From Raphanus sativus (lineage: Eukaryota; Streptophyta; Magnoliopsida; Brassicales; Brassicaceae): a stretch of 64,000 bases of DNA. Positions 11,801 to 22,199 of this stretch are shown piece by piece. The stretch is from contig NC_079519.1 in the NCBI RefSeq assembly GCF_000801105.2, positions 31,471,288-31,535,287 on the forward strand, read 5' to 3'. Within the stretch, counting starts at the first letter, position 1. The number at the start of each line of letters is the position of its first letter. Position numbers and translations under genes: made by a program. The notes beneath the pieces are model-generated. The model saw only the letters and a list, made by a program, of their open reading frames with translations, did no database searches and was not told the DNA's origin.

Positions 11801-12759
11801 TGTCAGATGTCACATTCTTAATCGATGGTATAACAAATAAATCTCATCTTTGTTTCTCTTAATTCTACCTGCGGATTCTAATTGAGTGTTTGTTTCCATG
11901 GTATATATTAGGGAAAGAATTCTATGCTCACAAGATTTGCTTGGTAGCTTCCTCTGATATATTTCGTGCAATGTTTGATGGCCTTTACAAGGTAAAGCTT
12001 TCTGAATTAATGATTTGCGAGTGTCTATTTCATCATATAGATAATATCAATCAACTAACTTGAGAATCATTTTTAGGAACGCAACGCCCAAAACGTGGAG
12101 ATTCCAAATATAAGTTGGGAAGTGTTTGAGCTTATGATGAGGTAAGGTTCTCTGTAATATCAAACACTTGAAATATTACCATAAAATAAGTTAAGAGAAT
12201 CTTAAGCATGAAACACACAAAATGTGCAGATTCATATACACAGGAAGAATTAGCATCACAAAACATTTGGCTCAACATCTGCTTGTAGCAGCTGATCAGT
12301 ATCTTATCGAAGGCCTCAAACGCCTTTGTGAGAACACAATCGCACAGGTAAAAGAAAAAGAAGTTTTCTTATTATTTTTCAAGACAGAGAGAGCGATTTC
12401 TTGTCTCTATTTAAAACTAAATGGAATGTTGGTGCAGGACATCTGTGTGGATAACATACCGATAATGTATGACTTAGCTGATACATTTAACGCTTCAGCC
12501 TTAAGAAGAGCATGCACTCTCTTCGTTCTTGAGCATTACACTAAGCTCAGCTCTGAAATATTGTATGCCATCAAAATCATTATTACTTTTTTAATGGAAA
12601 TTTTAGCTTTGGTCCTTTTTATAAACTGAAATCATGTTTATTTTATTCTTTCTGTAACGCAGGTTTCCCATGTTTATCAAGAAAATAATACCTGAAATCA
12701 GGAGATACATCACAGATATTCTCACACGGCCAGTCCAAGCTAGCTCAACCGTTGTATAA
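8843..12759 (+). CDS. ABAP1: Armadillo-BTB protein ABAP1
   Basis: Nineteen GT-AG exons join without a frame break: 8843-9113, 9290-9447, 9544-9716, 9798-9918, 10010-10084, 10168-10262, 10350-10425, 10520-10627, 10803-10931, 11027-11095, 11175-11234, 11321-11444, 11526-11665, 11764-11827, 11912-11991, 12077-12141, 12230-12347, 12438-12562, 12663-12759. They encode 715 residues. The basic N-terminus (QKRQRTTRLAGRNSKRK) suggests nuclear entry. Armadillo repeats follow (for example AAAGALRTVSFRNDENKNQ and EMSAFALGRLAQ). The C-terminal BTB domain starts near NNPTLSDVTFLIDGKEFYAH. In Arabidopsis, ABAP1 binds pre-replication-complex proteins and TCP24 to limit leaf cell division. The related gene ARIA is a poorer match at the N-terminus. 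From memory, ABAP1 maps elsewhere on chromosome 5 than its neighbours here. Confidence 0.88.
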
Positions 12760-13489
12760 AACATATATAAGTAGATTCCTTTTTTCGGTTAGATAACCAC
12801 TGTATTCTTGTTACTACGAATTGCTCAACTCAGTAAATATCAAGAGGCCCTCGAAGTTAGATTTTCTGTACTGGCTCGAAAATTAGACCAACTCAACAAG
12901 TGTAGTGTTGCGTTAAATGCGGCCATGTTATGGGCCAAACTTTTTTTTGTTAACCTGGGCCAAACAAACTAAAATGATTTTGAGGTTTTAGAACTAATGG
13001 TACAAAATTAATAATCCGTGACACAGAAACGAGAGGGAAAAAGTGAAGAAAATGGCACACGACACAACTAAGGTGAAACACTAGTTTAATCAGATTTTTA
13101 TTATTAAGCAGTTAGAAACTTAGAATTATTAATTTTGTAAGTATGCACTTTCCCCTTATTCATGATAGCCTCTATCGTTTCTGTAATTATAGAGAAACTA
13201 ATTTACACATTTGCCAAAAATAAAAGAGAAACTAATATACACAAATTGGATAAAAAGGTATACCAAAAAAAAAACTTGGATAAAAAAGGCACACACGAGC
13301 CACAAAAGGCACATGTGTGGAACTGAAACACAACAAAGCCACTTGTTAGTGTTTGGTCAAACACTGTAAATACGAGCAAAACCGAATCCACCCACGAGTT
13401 ATCTCATCTCACAGCTCTTTCTTCCACTCATTCTTCTAGGGTTAGCTAATCTATCTTCAATTTCTTTATTTTTATTTTTTTAAACAAAA
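12760..13489. other. Intergenic, no gene seen
   Basis: ABAP1 3' UTR and upstream region of the Di19 gene. No coding region supported. Confidence 0.5.
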
Positions 13490-14486
13490 ATGGAGTCTAA
13501 TTCGTTGATCAATTACCCTTCTCGATCAGGTTTTATTCTGTTTTGGCTTAACTAAAAGTGCATGAATTTAGTCTTATATATATGTAAAGTCACCTTCTTT
13601 CTTTTTTTCCTATTTTAACAATGGTGGCAGATTTGTGTTTGGAAGAAGATGCCAAAGCAGAGTTTATCTGTCCCTTCTGTGCAGATGAGTTCGATATGGT
13701 TGGCCTTTGTTGCCACATTGATGAAGACCATCCTGTTGAGGCCAAGAACGGGGTAAATCATCTTCACACTTATGTTGATTAGGGTTTGTGTCTGAAACTT
13801 TCCTGAAATAGAAAGTTTACCTTTTTAACGCTTTACCTAGCTTAATTAAGTGAGCATTGAGCTCCGTTATTATCACCCACCATTAGTAACTTAGGTTCCC
13901 CTCTTATGTGTTATCTTTGATGTAAGAACAGAGTGCTCAAATGGTTTTTGTAATTGTCTTCTGACTTAGGTTTGTCCTGTCTGCTCAAAGAAGGTGGGCT
14001 TGGACATCGTTGGCCACATAACAACACAACACGCCAACGTTTTCAAGATATCCTTTTTTGTGTTTTGTTTTGTTCTTCTTCTTTTTCGTACCATCACTGC
14101 TAGAGTCGTTTTGGTTGGTACTCCTTGATGTGTTGAGAGTTAACGTGCAACAGCGAAGGAGAAGGTTGCGTAGAGGTGGTGGATACAGCTCAAACTATCT
14201 TACACTTAGAAAAGAGCTTAGGGAAGGAAACATACAGTCTCATGGAGTTGGAGGATCTTCCACTTTCATTCCCTCATCCAATATAGATTCTTCTGATCCT
14301 TTGCTCTCATCTTTTATGTTTCGTCCTCCTCCTCCTCCTCCGGCTAATAAACTTGTCACAGAAGGAGACTCTGTCTCGCCTAAGGACACCCCTCAAAGGT
14401 TATCACTTTCAAATGAAGAAGATCAAGACAAGGCAAGAAAGAGTGAGTTTGTGCGGGACTTGGTGTGGTCAACCATGCATGCTTGA
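13490..14486 (+). CDS. HRB1: Di19-family zinc-finger protein, HRB1/Di19-7-like
   Basis: Exons 13490-13529, 13631-13752, 13970-14047 and 14145-14486 encode 193 residues. Two unusual Cys2His2 fingers define the family: FICPFCADEFDMVGLCCHID...H, and VCPVCSKKVGLDIVGHITTQH. A basic nuclear-localisation-like stretch (QQRRRRLRRGG) and the C-terminal Di19 region follow (DPLLSSFMFRPP, SEFVRDLVWSTM). Family members are nuclear, bind DNA or partners, and act in drought, salt and light responses. HRB1 modulates red and blue light signalling. The third intron is U12-type (AT-AC), listed separately. The N-terminus is shorter than in relatives I recall. HRB1 is favoured by position, but Di19-4 is a close alternative. 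Confidence 0.78.
14048..14144 (+). other. U12-type AT-AC intron in the Di19 gene
   Basis: The 97-nt intron starts with ATATCCTTTT, an exact U12-type donor, and ends in AC. CTCCTTGAT at 14121-14129 matches the U12 branch site TTCCTTRAY at 8 of 9 positions, with the branch A 16 nt before the exon. Splicing here restores the family sequence HANVFK|VQ. No GT-AG choice keeps these residues. Confidence 0.9.
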
Positions 14487-14799
14487 AGACAAGCTCTAAT
14501 CTCTCTCACTGGTAATGGTGAAACAAGAGACTGGTCTTTATGTGTGTTAGCAAAGCCTCTTAGCTAATGAGTGTATGTATGTTGTAATCGAATGTAGTTG
14601 AGGAACCTTAATGTGCATATTCAAGTAATTAGACGTGTACTTTTTTCCTAATCAAGACTAAAAAAAAAACTAGTTAAAGATTTGATAATATAAGCCAAGC
14701 TGTGCATTCAGTTCAGCAATCAAATTGTATCACTATCACAAAAAGAGGTTACAAGACCAATCTTTGAACTTATCTACCAAATGCAAAAAAGGCTAAAAA

Positions 14800-15013
14800 C
14801 GTCTTTGACTTCTCTCTATTTGAAGAAGAGAGTGGTCTCTTTTAGAGAGGAATGGAATGGAGTCAAGCAGGGCCTCCGTAATCTTCTTCTCAATTTCTTA
14901 AGGCTCGATGCATAATGAACCCTGCTCGTGCACCAGCTTCTCCCTCGCTTTCTTCTCATCTTTCCTTTTCTGTCCCTCTCATTCTCCAATATTCCAGCTT
15001 TTCCGCTCTCCAT
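14800..15013 (-). pseudogene. Possible charged coding remnant, minus strand
   Basis: One minus-strand frame reads EGQKRKDEKKAREKLVHEQG, then, across stops, EIEKKITEALLDSIP. This looks like part of a charged coiled-coil protein, but stop codons interrupt it and no start is clear. I cannot name it. Position suggests, from memory only, the NST1-like gene AT5G49210. It could also be chance. Confidence 0.25.
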
Positions 15014-15163
15014 TTTTTAAACACAAAACCTTTCGCTCTATCACTCAAATCACTTTCTTAAAATCGTTTTACAACATACAAGAAAAAAAAAACACGCTAG
15101 ACCATACTGCTGCCAGTCTGTATCAGAGCACAGTGACAAAAGCCTCAACAGTACAATCATTAA

Positions 15164-15996
15164 GATGGGGCAGGATCATGTTGGTAGTAACAACATGCCA
15201 TTACTTGAATCCCTGGGCAATCTGGTACACGGAATGCGGTATGTATAGCTAGCTAATAGAGCAAGTTATTCATCTCCTTGTTGATCTAAGCTCGTGGACA
15301 TTGTAGGGTGGAAAAGATGCTGCACATCCAAGATACCTTGGCACTAAGCTTTCTCCGGAAGCAAGGATACTGTTTCCCGAGGAGGACGATGATTATGCAT
15401 TCACTGTCAGCTTAAACGATGAAGGAGGAAAGAAAGCAGAGCCCAGGCGGTAATTTTTTTTTTTCTTGTTTATTAAACTAGTTATAATGTTGTTTTCTTT
15501 TTTTTTTTTACAGAAACTTATGCTGGAGAAGCTGAATGCAGAGTTTGATAGGCTCGAATGCAGAGTCGCTTTGGTGACAGATGTTTATGAATGGAGAATT
15601 CAGATTTGACAGAGAGAGAGAGGAGGAGTTATGCCGAGCTTTATGAGGAGGTGAAAGAAAAATATCAAACAATCGGGAGAGAATTGGAAGATCATAGCTT
15701 CCTATTGGATCTTCCATTTTCAACCTGCCATCAAGAAACTCTTCGGGCCTTACAAGAAGCTAGGGAAAAAAAAGGTAAAACAAAAAAAAAATGTAAAAGT
15801 TAAAACCTCAACTCCTGAAGGTGTCTGGAAAAGAGAACTCCAAAAGCTCAGAGAAGTAACCGAGAATCGTAGTTCAGCTTCACAACCTTTGGAGGGGCAA
15901 AATGTAAGAGAACCAGAGGGGAGTTTGATGAGTTCTAAAGGGAAGAGGACGAGATCGCCGGGAAGTACCAGCGGCGAGAAAGATAGGAAAAGATAA
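15164..15996 (+). pseudogene. Unidentified broken gene with exon-like pieces
   Basis: Coding-looking pieces lie in order but not in one frame. 15164-15238 begins MGQDHVGSNNMPLLESLGNL and ends at a good donor (GCG|GTATGT). 15307-15451 reads LGTKLSPEARILFPEEDDDY in one frame. 15514-15609 reads KLMLEKLNAEFDRLECRV, then hits a stop. 15591-15803 continues in another frame with ERRSYAELYEEVKEKYQTIG, followed by a basic Ser/Lys/Glu-rich tail ending near 15996. Joining the exons at their splice sites does not preserve frame, which indicates at least two frameshifts. The coiled-coil composition gives no family that I recognise. Confidence 0.4.
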
Positions 15997-16423
15997 GATG
16001 GATATCCCCAAAGGAATAAAATAAAGAGATTGTTTCACCTTTGAATGTTTCTGCTTAACAACTTTTTCTAAGTTTTATCAAAAACAGTGTGTATTGAACA
16101 ACTCTCAAGAACGACAAGAGAGAGAGAGAGGAGATTCTTTTTTTTTTTTGTTCAAAGAGAGAGGAGATTCTTATTGGGAATTCGGCCAAACAAAACCTCA
16201 ACTTTACACGAATTGCCAAAACAAACATGAACTTTTGGATTGACCAAAAAAACACTAAACTTTCATTGACTTTCTAATTAACAATGTTTTCGTTGACTTG
16301 CCAATTTAGCACGCCGTCAGTTAACTTAAACGCCGTCAGTTAACTTAACATACATCGTTTATTGTTGTCGTTAAAGTAAAACGACGTCGTTTCAAATGAG
16401 ATGAAAAATAAAAACAAGTAGTC

Positions 16424-16496
16424 TCCTGGATTCGAACTCAGGTTGGGTAGGACATATGACAAGGTGTTTTACCACTGGGCTAGTGGCACTTTCAAT
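16424..16496 (-). other. tRNA-like pol III box A/B segment, left arm of foldback element
   Basis: On the minus strand, TAGCCCAGTGGTAAAACACC resembles box A and GAGTTCGAATCC is a consensus-like box B. The inverted copy is at 16939-17005, with the decayed box GTGTTCAAATCC. Confidence 0.5.
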
Positions 16497-16938
16497 GTAT
16501 TTAATAACATATTTAATTTTATTTGGTACTCATTCAATATAATTTTTTTTTCTAAAAACCTAAAAATATCTTTAAAATTTTAAAATTGAAAAAGGAATAT
16601 TTTTATAAAATTAATTTTGAAATTAAAATGAGAAAATAATTTGTTTTCTTAAAAAAATTAAAATTAAAAAATTCAATATCCAGCTTAAAAAATCAAAATT
16701 TATTTTTTTTATAAAATAAATTTTTTTTTCTTAAATTTCGATTTTTAAGCTAGATATTGAATTTTAAAGATTTTTATTTTTTAAGAATTTTTTTCATTTT
16801 AATTTCAAAATTAATTTTATAAAAATATTTCTTTTTCAAATTTTTGAAATTTTAAAGATATTTTTAAGTTTTTAGAAAAAAATTTTATATTCAAAGAGTA
16901 CCAAATAACATTAAATATGTTAGTAAGTACATTGAAAG

Positions 16939-17020
16939 TTCCACTAGCCCAGTGGTAAAATACCTTGTCATATGTCCTGTCCAACATGTGTTCAAATCCA
17001 GGGGGCTACTTGTTTTTATT
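16939..17020 (+). other. tRNA-like pol III box A/B segment, right arm of foldback element
   Basis: TAGCCCAGTGGTAAAATACC and TGTTCAAATCCAG are the partners of the left-arm boxes. A T-rich stretch follows (CTTGTTTTTATTTTTC). Confidence 0.4.
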
Positions 17021-17295
17021 TTTCAAATCATATAAAACGACGTCGTTTCATCTCATTTGAAACGACGTCGTTTTACTTTAACGCCAACAATAAACGACGT
17101 ATGTTAAGTTAACTGACAGCGTGCTAAATTGTCAAGTCAACGAAAACATTGTTAATTAATTAGAAAGTCAATAAAAGTTTAGTGTTTTTTTTGGCCAGCC
17201 CAAAAATTCATGTTTGTTTTGGCAATTCGTGCAAAGTTGAGGTTTTGTTTGGCCGAATTCCCGATTCTTATTCTAGTTCTTTTGGTATAGAAACA

Positions 17296-17298
<3 letters not shown>

Positions 17299-17343
<45 letters not shown>
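17299..17343. repeat. (AT)n microsatellite
   Basis: About 22 uninterrupted AT dinucleotides lie 27 bp right of the foldback element's target duplication. The following ~340 bp, up to 17681, contain nothing I can name. Confidence 0.95.
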
Positions 17344-17345
<2 letters not shown>

Positions 17346-17681
17346 CATACAAAAAAAAGGAGCGACTAAAGAATACAATTGACAAAAACACGTATCAATC
17401 TTTTAACAACAATATCAAATCTGTGTCTTAACCCAAATTTTTTGTCAAGTCTGGTGAAACTGTGTCCTAATCCAAATCATGTGAGGGTACATCAATGATA
17501 TATCCATTCATTGAATCAAAGCCTGTGCTTCTTCAAAGAAGCTGTTTATTAATATTTTAAGTTTTGGACACAAAATAAGCTTTGAGAAAGTAGATTCGAA
17601 TAAATAAGCTTAACAAAAGTACATTTGACCACAGAGTCCAATAACGCACGCGCGCGAAAAGAAGAGGCGCGTGTATCTTGA

Positions 17682-18382
17682 TCAGAGAGTAGTAGAAAGA
17701 ACCTTGTCAACCCGATGACATGTGCGGGTTTTAAGCAGTTGATCGAACCACTCAAACTTTCCCCCAAATCTCACTAGTGTTGCCCCTCCTCCGCCTTTCA
17801 AGCGAAATCTCTGCACACCAAACCTCCATCTGATAAATCTCCTCATAATAATAGCTAGGGCAAGCACTAACATGACCCCAAAAAACAACCATGTTTCCAC
17901 CGTAATCACCCAATCTAATAAACCTTTCCTCCTCTATAACGACGACTAGTTGCTGTGATCTTAGGTAGTCCTGCCAAACCCTGTAAATCTCTCCAACTTC
18001 TTCTCTCGGTATCATACCATTTGAACACCTGGAAAGAGTTATCATTCAAACGGTAATCGTGACCTGCTACGTATATCTTGTGATCAACGACGCTGGCGGA
18101 AAACGAATGGAGTTCAACCCGCAAAGCTGGAGCCTCCTGGACCCACGTATGAGACATGCAATCAAGTATCGAGAATCTAGGGAAGGCGTTAAGGGATCGG
18201 GGCGTGGCGATGCTGTAGATATTAGAGCCAACTGCCTCCAGACTAGTAAAGCGCGCAGGAGGAGATTCCGGAGAACTGGTAACAGGGACGGCTCTAGCCA
18301 AAGCGTACCAACTTCTTCTGGAAACAGGTGGCGTCGGCGACGGCTCCCTCTTCCTCTTCCTCCTTTTCTCCCTGGACGACAT
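17682..18382 (-). pseudogene. F-box/kelch-repeat gene remnant lacking the F-box
   Basis: The N-terminus (ATG at 18382) reads SSREKRRKRKREPSPTPPVS, typical of the start of Brassicaceae F-box/kelch proteins. It then passes directly into the kelch region (SLEAVGSNIYSIATPR, FSASVVDHKIYVAGHDYR) without the ~45-residue F-box. The frame breaks near 17990-18050. The family C-terminus resumes in other frames (RFIRLGDYGGNMVVFWGH, MEVWCAEISLERRRRG, EIWGKVEWFDQLL). At least two frameshifts and the internal deletion make a functional SCF substrate receptor very unlikely. Confidence 0.75.
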
Positions 18383-20040
18383 TGACGCCAAATCTCGCTT
18401 TAGGATTGAGTTTTTTTTTCTTTCCTCTTGTCTGTGTTCCGACAACGACAACAACTCGTTAGGTTAAAACATAGTTGGACGTTATGGGCTGTTTCTTTTA
18501 AAAGTAAACGGTTTAATGGGCCCTACGGTTTAATGGGCCCTTACAAAATTACAACTTGCAAGACTGCTGATATAATGTTTTCCTTCTCGTGGGTTATTTG
18601 GATTCTCTCTCGTACATGGTTAGGTCATGTTCTTTTCTTGTAAGCATTTGAATGCAAAACTTAATAATTAATAAACGTCATTGAAGCACACGCTTGTTTT
18701 GACCGACTTGTGGTCTTTTACATTCGTGAAAACATTAATTTATTGGATTGTGACAGCATACAGTATGTCAATTGTATGAATCATGCACACACCGTTACGA
18801 AGATCACACTCTGCGAGCTTCTATGCTAGGGTTGAAGCATATGTATTTAGCCAATTCTGCCAATTTTTCATTGTTTTGTTTTGAGTCAGACAAAACTCAT
18901 CTTAACCTCTATTCATATTCATATGCATCTACGGGTAGAACTGTAGAAGGAATAACTTCTGCACCATTTCACATTTTTAACAAGTAAAATATAATTTGAA
19001 GATCGCACATTTTATTTTGTTTAAACCTTCAAATTATCAAAACCTATGTCACGGTGACCAGGATCGTAGGAGCAGCACTTAAGTAATTGTTTACATTACA
19101 ACAAACAAAACATGATGTGTCAGTGACACCCAAGTAGATTGTCCGCTAATACATTTACACCCATCTCCTTTTGTGTTTTGTCCACTACACCCAAGTAGAT
19201 TGTTCGCTAATACATTTACATTTACCTTTTCTTCTCTTCTTTTTCGGTAAAAATATTTACACTTAATCAAAGTTATCATTGCATCTTAATTAATTAACGT
19301 TCTCAACTTCTCATCTAATATTTGAAGAAGTGCCTTTAGTCTAGTTTTAAACATTGGTTTTTTTTTTTTCAATTTGTTCTTCTATCACACAATTTTATAT
19401 ATCTTCATGATGATATTCAACTTATATTATCTTAAGTCGTCTTAAAAAATATGGGAATGTGATATTTATGTGTGTTTACCGCTCCAACAGACTAACTGTA
19501 TTAATTTCGCTTTGATCAGACAGACGGACCCCGTTTATTTCCCCTACCAACTTGTACATGAACTTTAGTTTGGATTTAACTAAAACAAAATGATAATAGT
19601 ATATTTCCATTTAAAGATTCTGCAAGTCGAATAAGAACTTAAAGCTTTAGTTGTTGTGAAAGATTATTAAGGTGAAGAACAGAATCGAGAAGCCACAAGG
19701 ACACTATATGATGCCTACTTTGGTATGGGTACACATGCACATGCTTGCACATGTGTTCCGGCCAATTAGTTCTTGTTTTCCATGTGGTTCGGTAACTCTA
19801 TATACACTCACGTACCTAATATACATTCACGTCATGGTCATTGCCAATCGCATTCATTAAAATCCTCATCATGCAATCCATGATCCATCCACCCACTACA
19901 CAATAATGCAAAATCTTCAGCAATTTTTGTTTCCGAAAAGTTTATATTCTCTCCTTTTCCAATAAAGACACATAAATGTATATAGAATGATTACGTGGAA
20001 GGAAGTCAAAGAAGCTTACGCTTCATGTCACCGAAATATT
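18383..20040. other. Intergenic, no gene seen
   Basis: No supported coding region. A ~34-bp sequence (CACCCAAGTAGATTGTYCGC...) occurs twice, at about 19126 and 19189, as a short direct repeat spaced 63 bp. Confidence 0.5.
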
Positions 20041-20236
20041 ATCTAAAAAAGAGTTAAACCCGAGCCACTAATGAAACCAAGCCTAACCCCCGGATGGAAG
20101 GTGCAACCCACGGATAGATCATCTCTCGGATATTCAAATGAGTCATAAGCAATGGACTCATATCCATGTGGCCACTTAAAGGTGTTTGCAGCTGCGGGGA
20201 TTCGAACCCGGAAGTATTGGGAATCTCACCCTCAAC
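20041..20236 (-). repeat. tRNA-derived repeat remnant (SINE-like)
   Basis: On the minus strand, GGGTTGAGGGTGAGATT lies ~30 bp before a perfect box B, GGGTTCGAATCCCC (20194-20207). About 150 bp of unique-looking tail follows. This layout suggests a tRNA-derived SINE or a tRNA-containing repeat. No poly(A) end or target duplication was identified. Confidence 0.35.
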
Positions 20237-20364
20237 CCGAAATATTATCTATTTTAAGGGTTTTATATGGACATAAAGTTCTCAGTACGCATAGTGGCTT
20301 GGATGATGTTGTAAGGGTTACATGTTTGTAGGCATATAGTTACTGAAGCGGATCTGTCTAAGTA

Positions 20365-21605
20365 TATTTTTAGGCAAAAAATGGCATAAAACTTTCAAAG
20401 TGGCATACACTCTAAACTATGAAATTATCTAACTAGCATAGTAAACTTTCAAGTTGGTTTTTGTATCAAAAAAACTTTCAATTTGACTTATTTGTCCACC
20501 AAGTAGAAATGTGACAGACATGTTGACTTTTAAATAAAGTGACGTGTCAATTTTTCTTCAAAAACTATTTTAATTATTTATTTAATTAATAAAAGTAATA
20601 AATAAGAGATAAAATAGAAAACATAAATAAAACTTAGAAAAACATAGAAAATTTCAAAAAATCTATTTTTCCATTTTATATACAAGTTTAGCAAAAATAT
20701 TAACAATTTTTAGTTTTATTTTTTAAAATCATATAAAACAGTAAAAATTCAAAAAAAAATAATTTGAACATATCACCACCCGATGATCACCACTAACAAT
20801 AACATTTTTTTCATATCACGATTAAGAATAACATTTTTGTTACATCTCAAGATCGAGTCATAACCATTATCATCCATATGTTAGAAACTGCCATTTTAAA
20901 AAATCATATAAAATAAGAATTTTTATTTTTATATTCTAAAATTTTGTTTAAAAGCTCTAAAATTTTCTTTTAAAAGAATAATTTTAAAGATACGACCATT
21001 TATAGTAACACTTTTCTTCATATAACCATTAAAGTAACATTTGATAATTTTTAAATCGTTTAATTTTGACATGTTCTAAATGGTGATATGTTGATATGTT
21101 TAAAACAGTGACAAATTCTGACATTTTCTAACACCATCTCATTGGTGTTAAGACGAAAAAAATTATTCTTGATCGTGATATGACGAAAAGTGTTATTGTT
21201 AATGTAGATATCCTCAAAATTATATATTTTTTGGAAAAAATCAGAGCTTCATGTAATTTAAAAAAAAAAAAAAAATTCTTTGCAAAAATTGAATCTTTAA
21301 AAAATATGAAAACATTCTTTTTTTTTAAGAATTTTTTTCTGTAGTTTTTCTAATTTTTATTTATGTTTCCTATTTTATTTCTTATTAATTGCTATTATTA
21401 ATTAAATAAATATAAAATTAAAAAACTGACATTTCACCTTATTTACAGGTTAACATATCACAGTTTCAATTTTATAAATACGTAAGTGAGATTGAAAGGT
21501 TTTTATGTTACAAAAGCTAATTTAAAAAGTTTAATAAAAAACTTTATGATTTGAAATGTTAGTGAATGCCAATACAAAAAAAATTATGTGATTTTTCTTT
21601 AAAAA
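20365..21605. repeat. Degenerate foldback element
   Basis: Left sequence (GGCATAAAACTTTCAAAGTGG..., then TTAATTATTTATTTAATTAA) recurs as a diverged inverted copy on the right. Examples are the pair around AATAAGAGATAAAATAGAAAACATAAATAAAA and its complement near 21350-21400, and the pair around CACGATTAAGAATAAC and its complement near 21165. The ends are too diverged to define a target duplication. It is probably an older relative of the two long-inverted-repeat elements. Confidence 0.5.
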
Positions 21606-21863
21606 CTAATTGAGAAATTGCATGATGCGGAAGCTCTAGAGAAATATTGTACATTAATAGTACAACACACTTTGTTGTAAGTTTGTCTGCAAACATCTCT
21701 TTTTACAACACACAAACTCCACGTTTGAAAATAACTATCTATCACATTAAATTAAAAACTTTTGATTCTTCCTTGATATTTAGATGACCGAGCTCTCTGA
21801 TTTGGAGGAGTAGAAATAAAAACTTACAGAAAATTACTAAATGTGTAGAAAGAAAGCAATGAT

Positions 21864-22100
21864 ATGATCAACAAAAATAGAGAACTTCAGAACATAAAAA
21901 CCATTATCGGTTTGGAGGAGGGGAAGAGCTACACTACAACCGATTCACTGAGATATAAACATGTCATGATCATGACGGATCAAGATGAGGATGGTGACCA
22001 TATCAAGGGGCTTTTGATCAATTTCCTTCACCATAACTGGCCTCAGTTGTTAAAGTTCAATCCCCCTTTCCTAATTGAATTTAGGACACCTTTTGTTAAG
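21864..22100 (+). pseudogene. Isolated topoisomerase II exon (TOPRIM region)
   Basis: The peptide includes ELQNIKTIIGLEEGKSY and MIMTDQDEDGDHIKGLLINF, which matches the TOPRIM segment of eukaryotic DNA topoisomerase II with its D-x-D acidic motif. It ends at FVK followed by GTAATT, a plausible original donor site. No flanking TOP2 exons were found on either side, and the reading frame continues only briefly into intron-like sequence. This looks like one exon copied with its intron edges, which indicates a genomic rather than RNA-mediated duplication. It is not a working topoisomerase. Confidence 0.75.
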
Positions 22101-22199
22101 GTAATTGAACTTTTTCTTATATTATTGTGTAGTGTGATTGACATAGTAGACAAACAAGTGTTAACAACTGCCCTCCCTAATTATTTTTACTTGGATTAA

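Larger units (their letters stand above)
16166..17272. mobile_element. Foldback Mutator-like element, near-complete 1.09-kb palindrome
   Basis: The element is 16176-17262 (1087 bp), flanked by identical 10-bp copies of GATTCTTATT (16166-16175 and 17263-17272). It begins GGGAATTCGGCCAAACAAAA and ends in the inverted copy. The two arms match almost to the centre, near 16720, so the element is essentially one long hairpin. Like the 3239-4491 element, it contains AAACGACGTCGTTT and tRNA-like box sequences. The left arm has an extra tandem copy of a ~19-bp CGCCGTCAGTTAACTTAA unit near 16310-16350. It encodes no transposase. Confidence 0.85.

Noticed and set aside
14041..14163. GT-AG alternative for the third Di19 intron (AAC|GTTTTC to CAG|CGAAGG)
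   Set aside because: It would delete the conserved VFKVQ residues, while the AT-AC choice keeps them and has full U12 signals.
18059..18385. Plus-strand frame over the kelch remnant
   Set aside because: Shadow of the minus-strand coding remnant; no family features.
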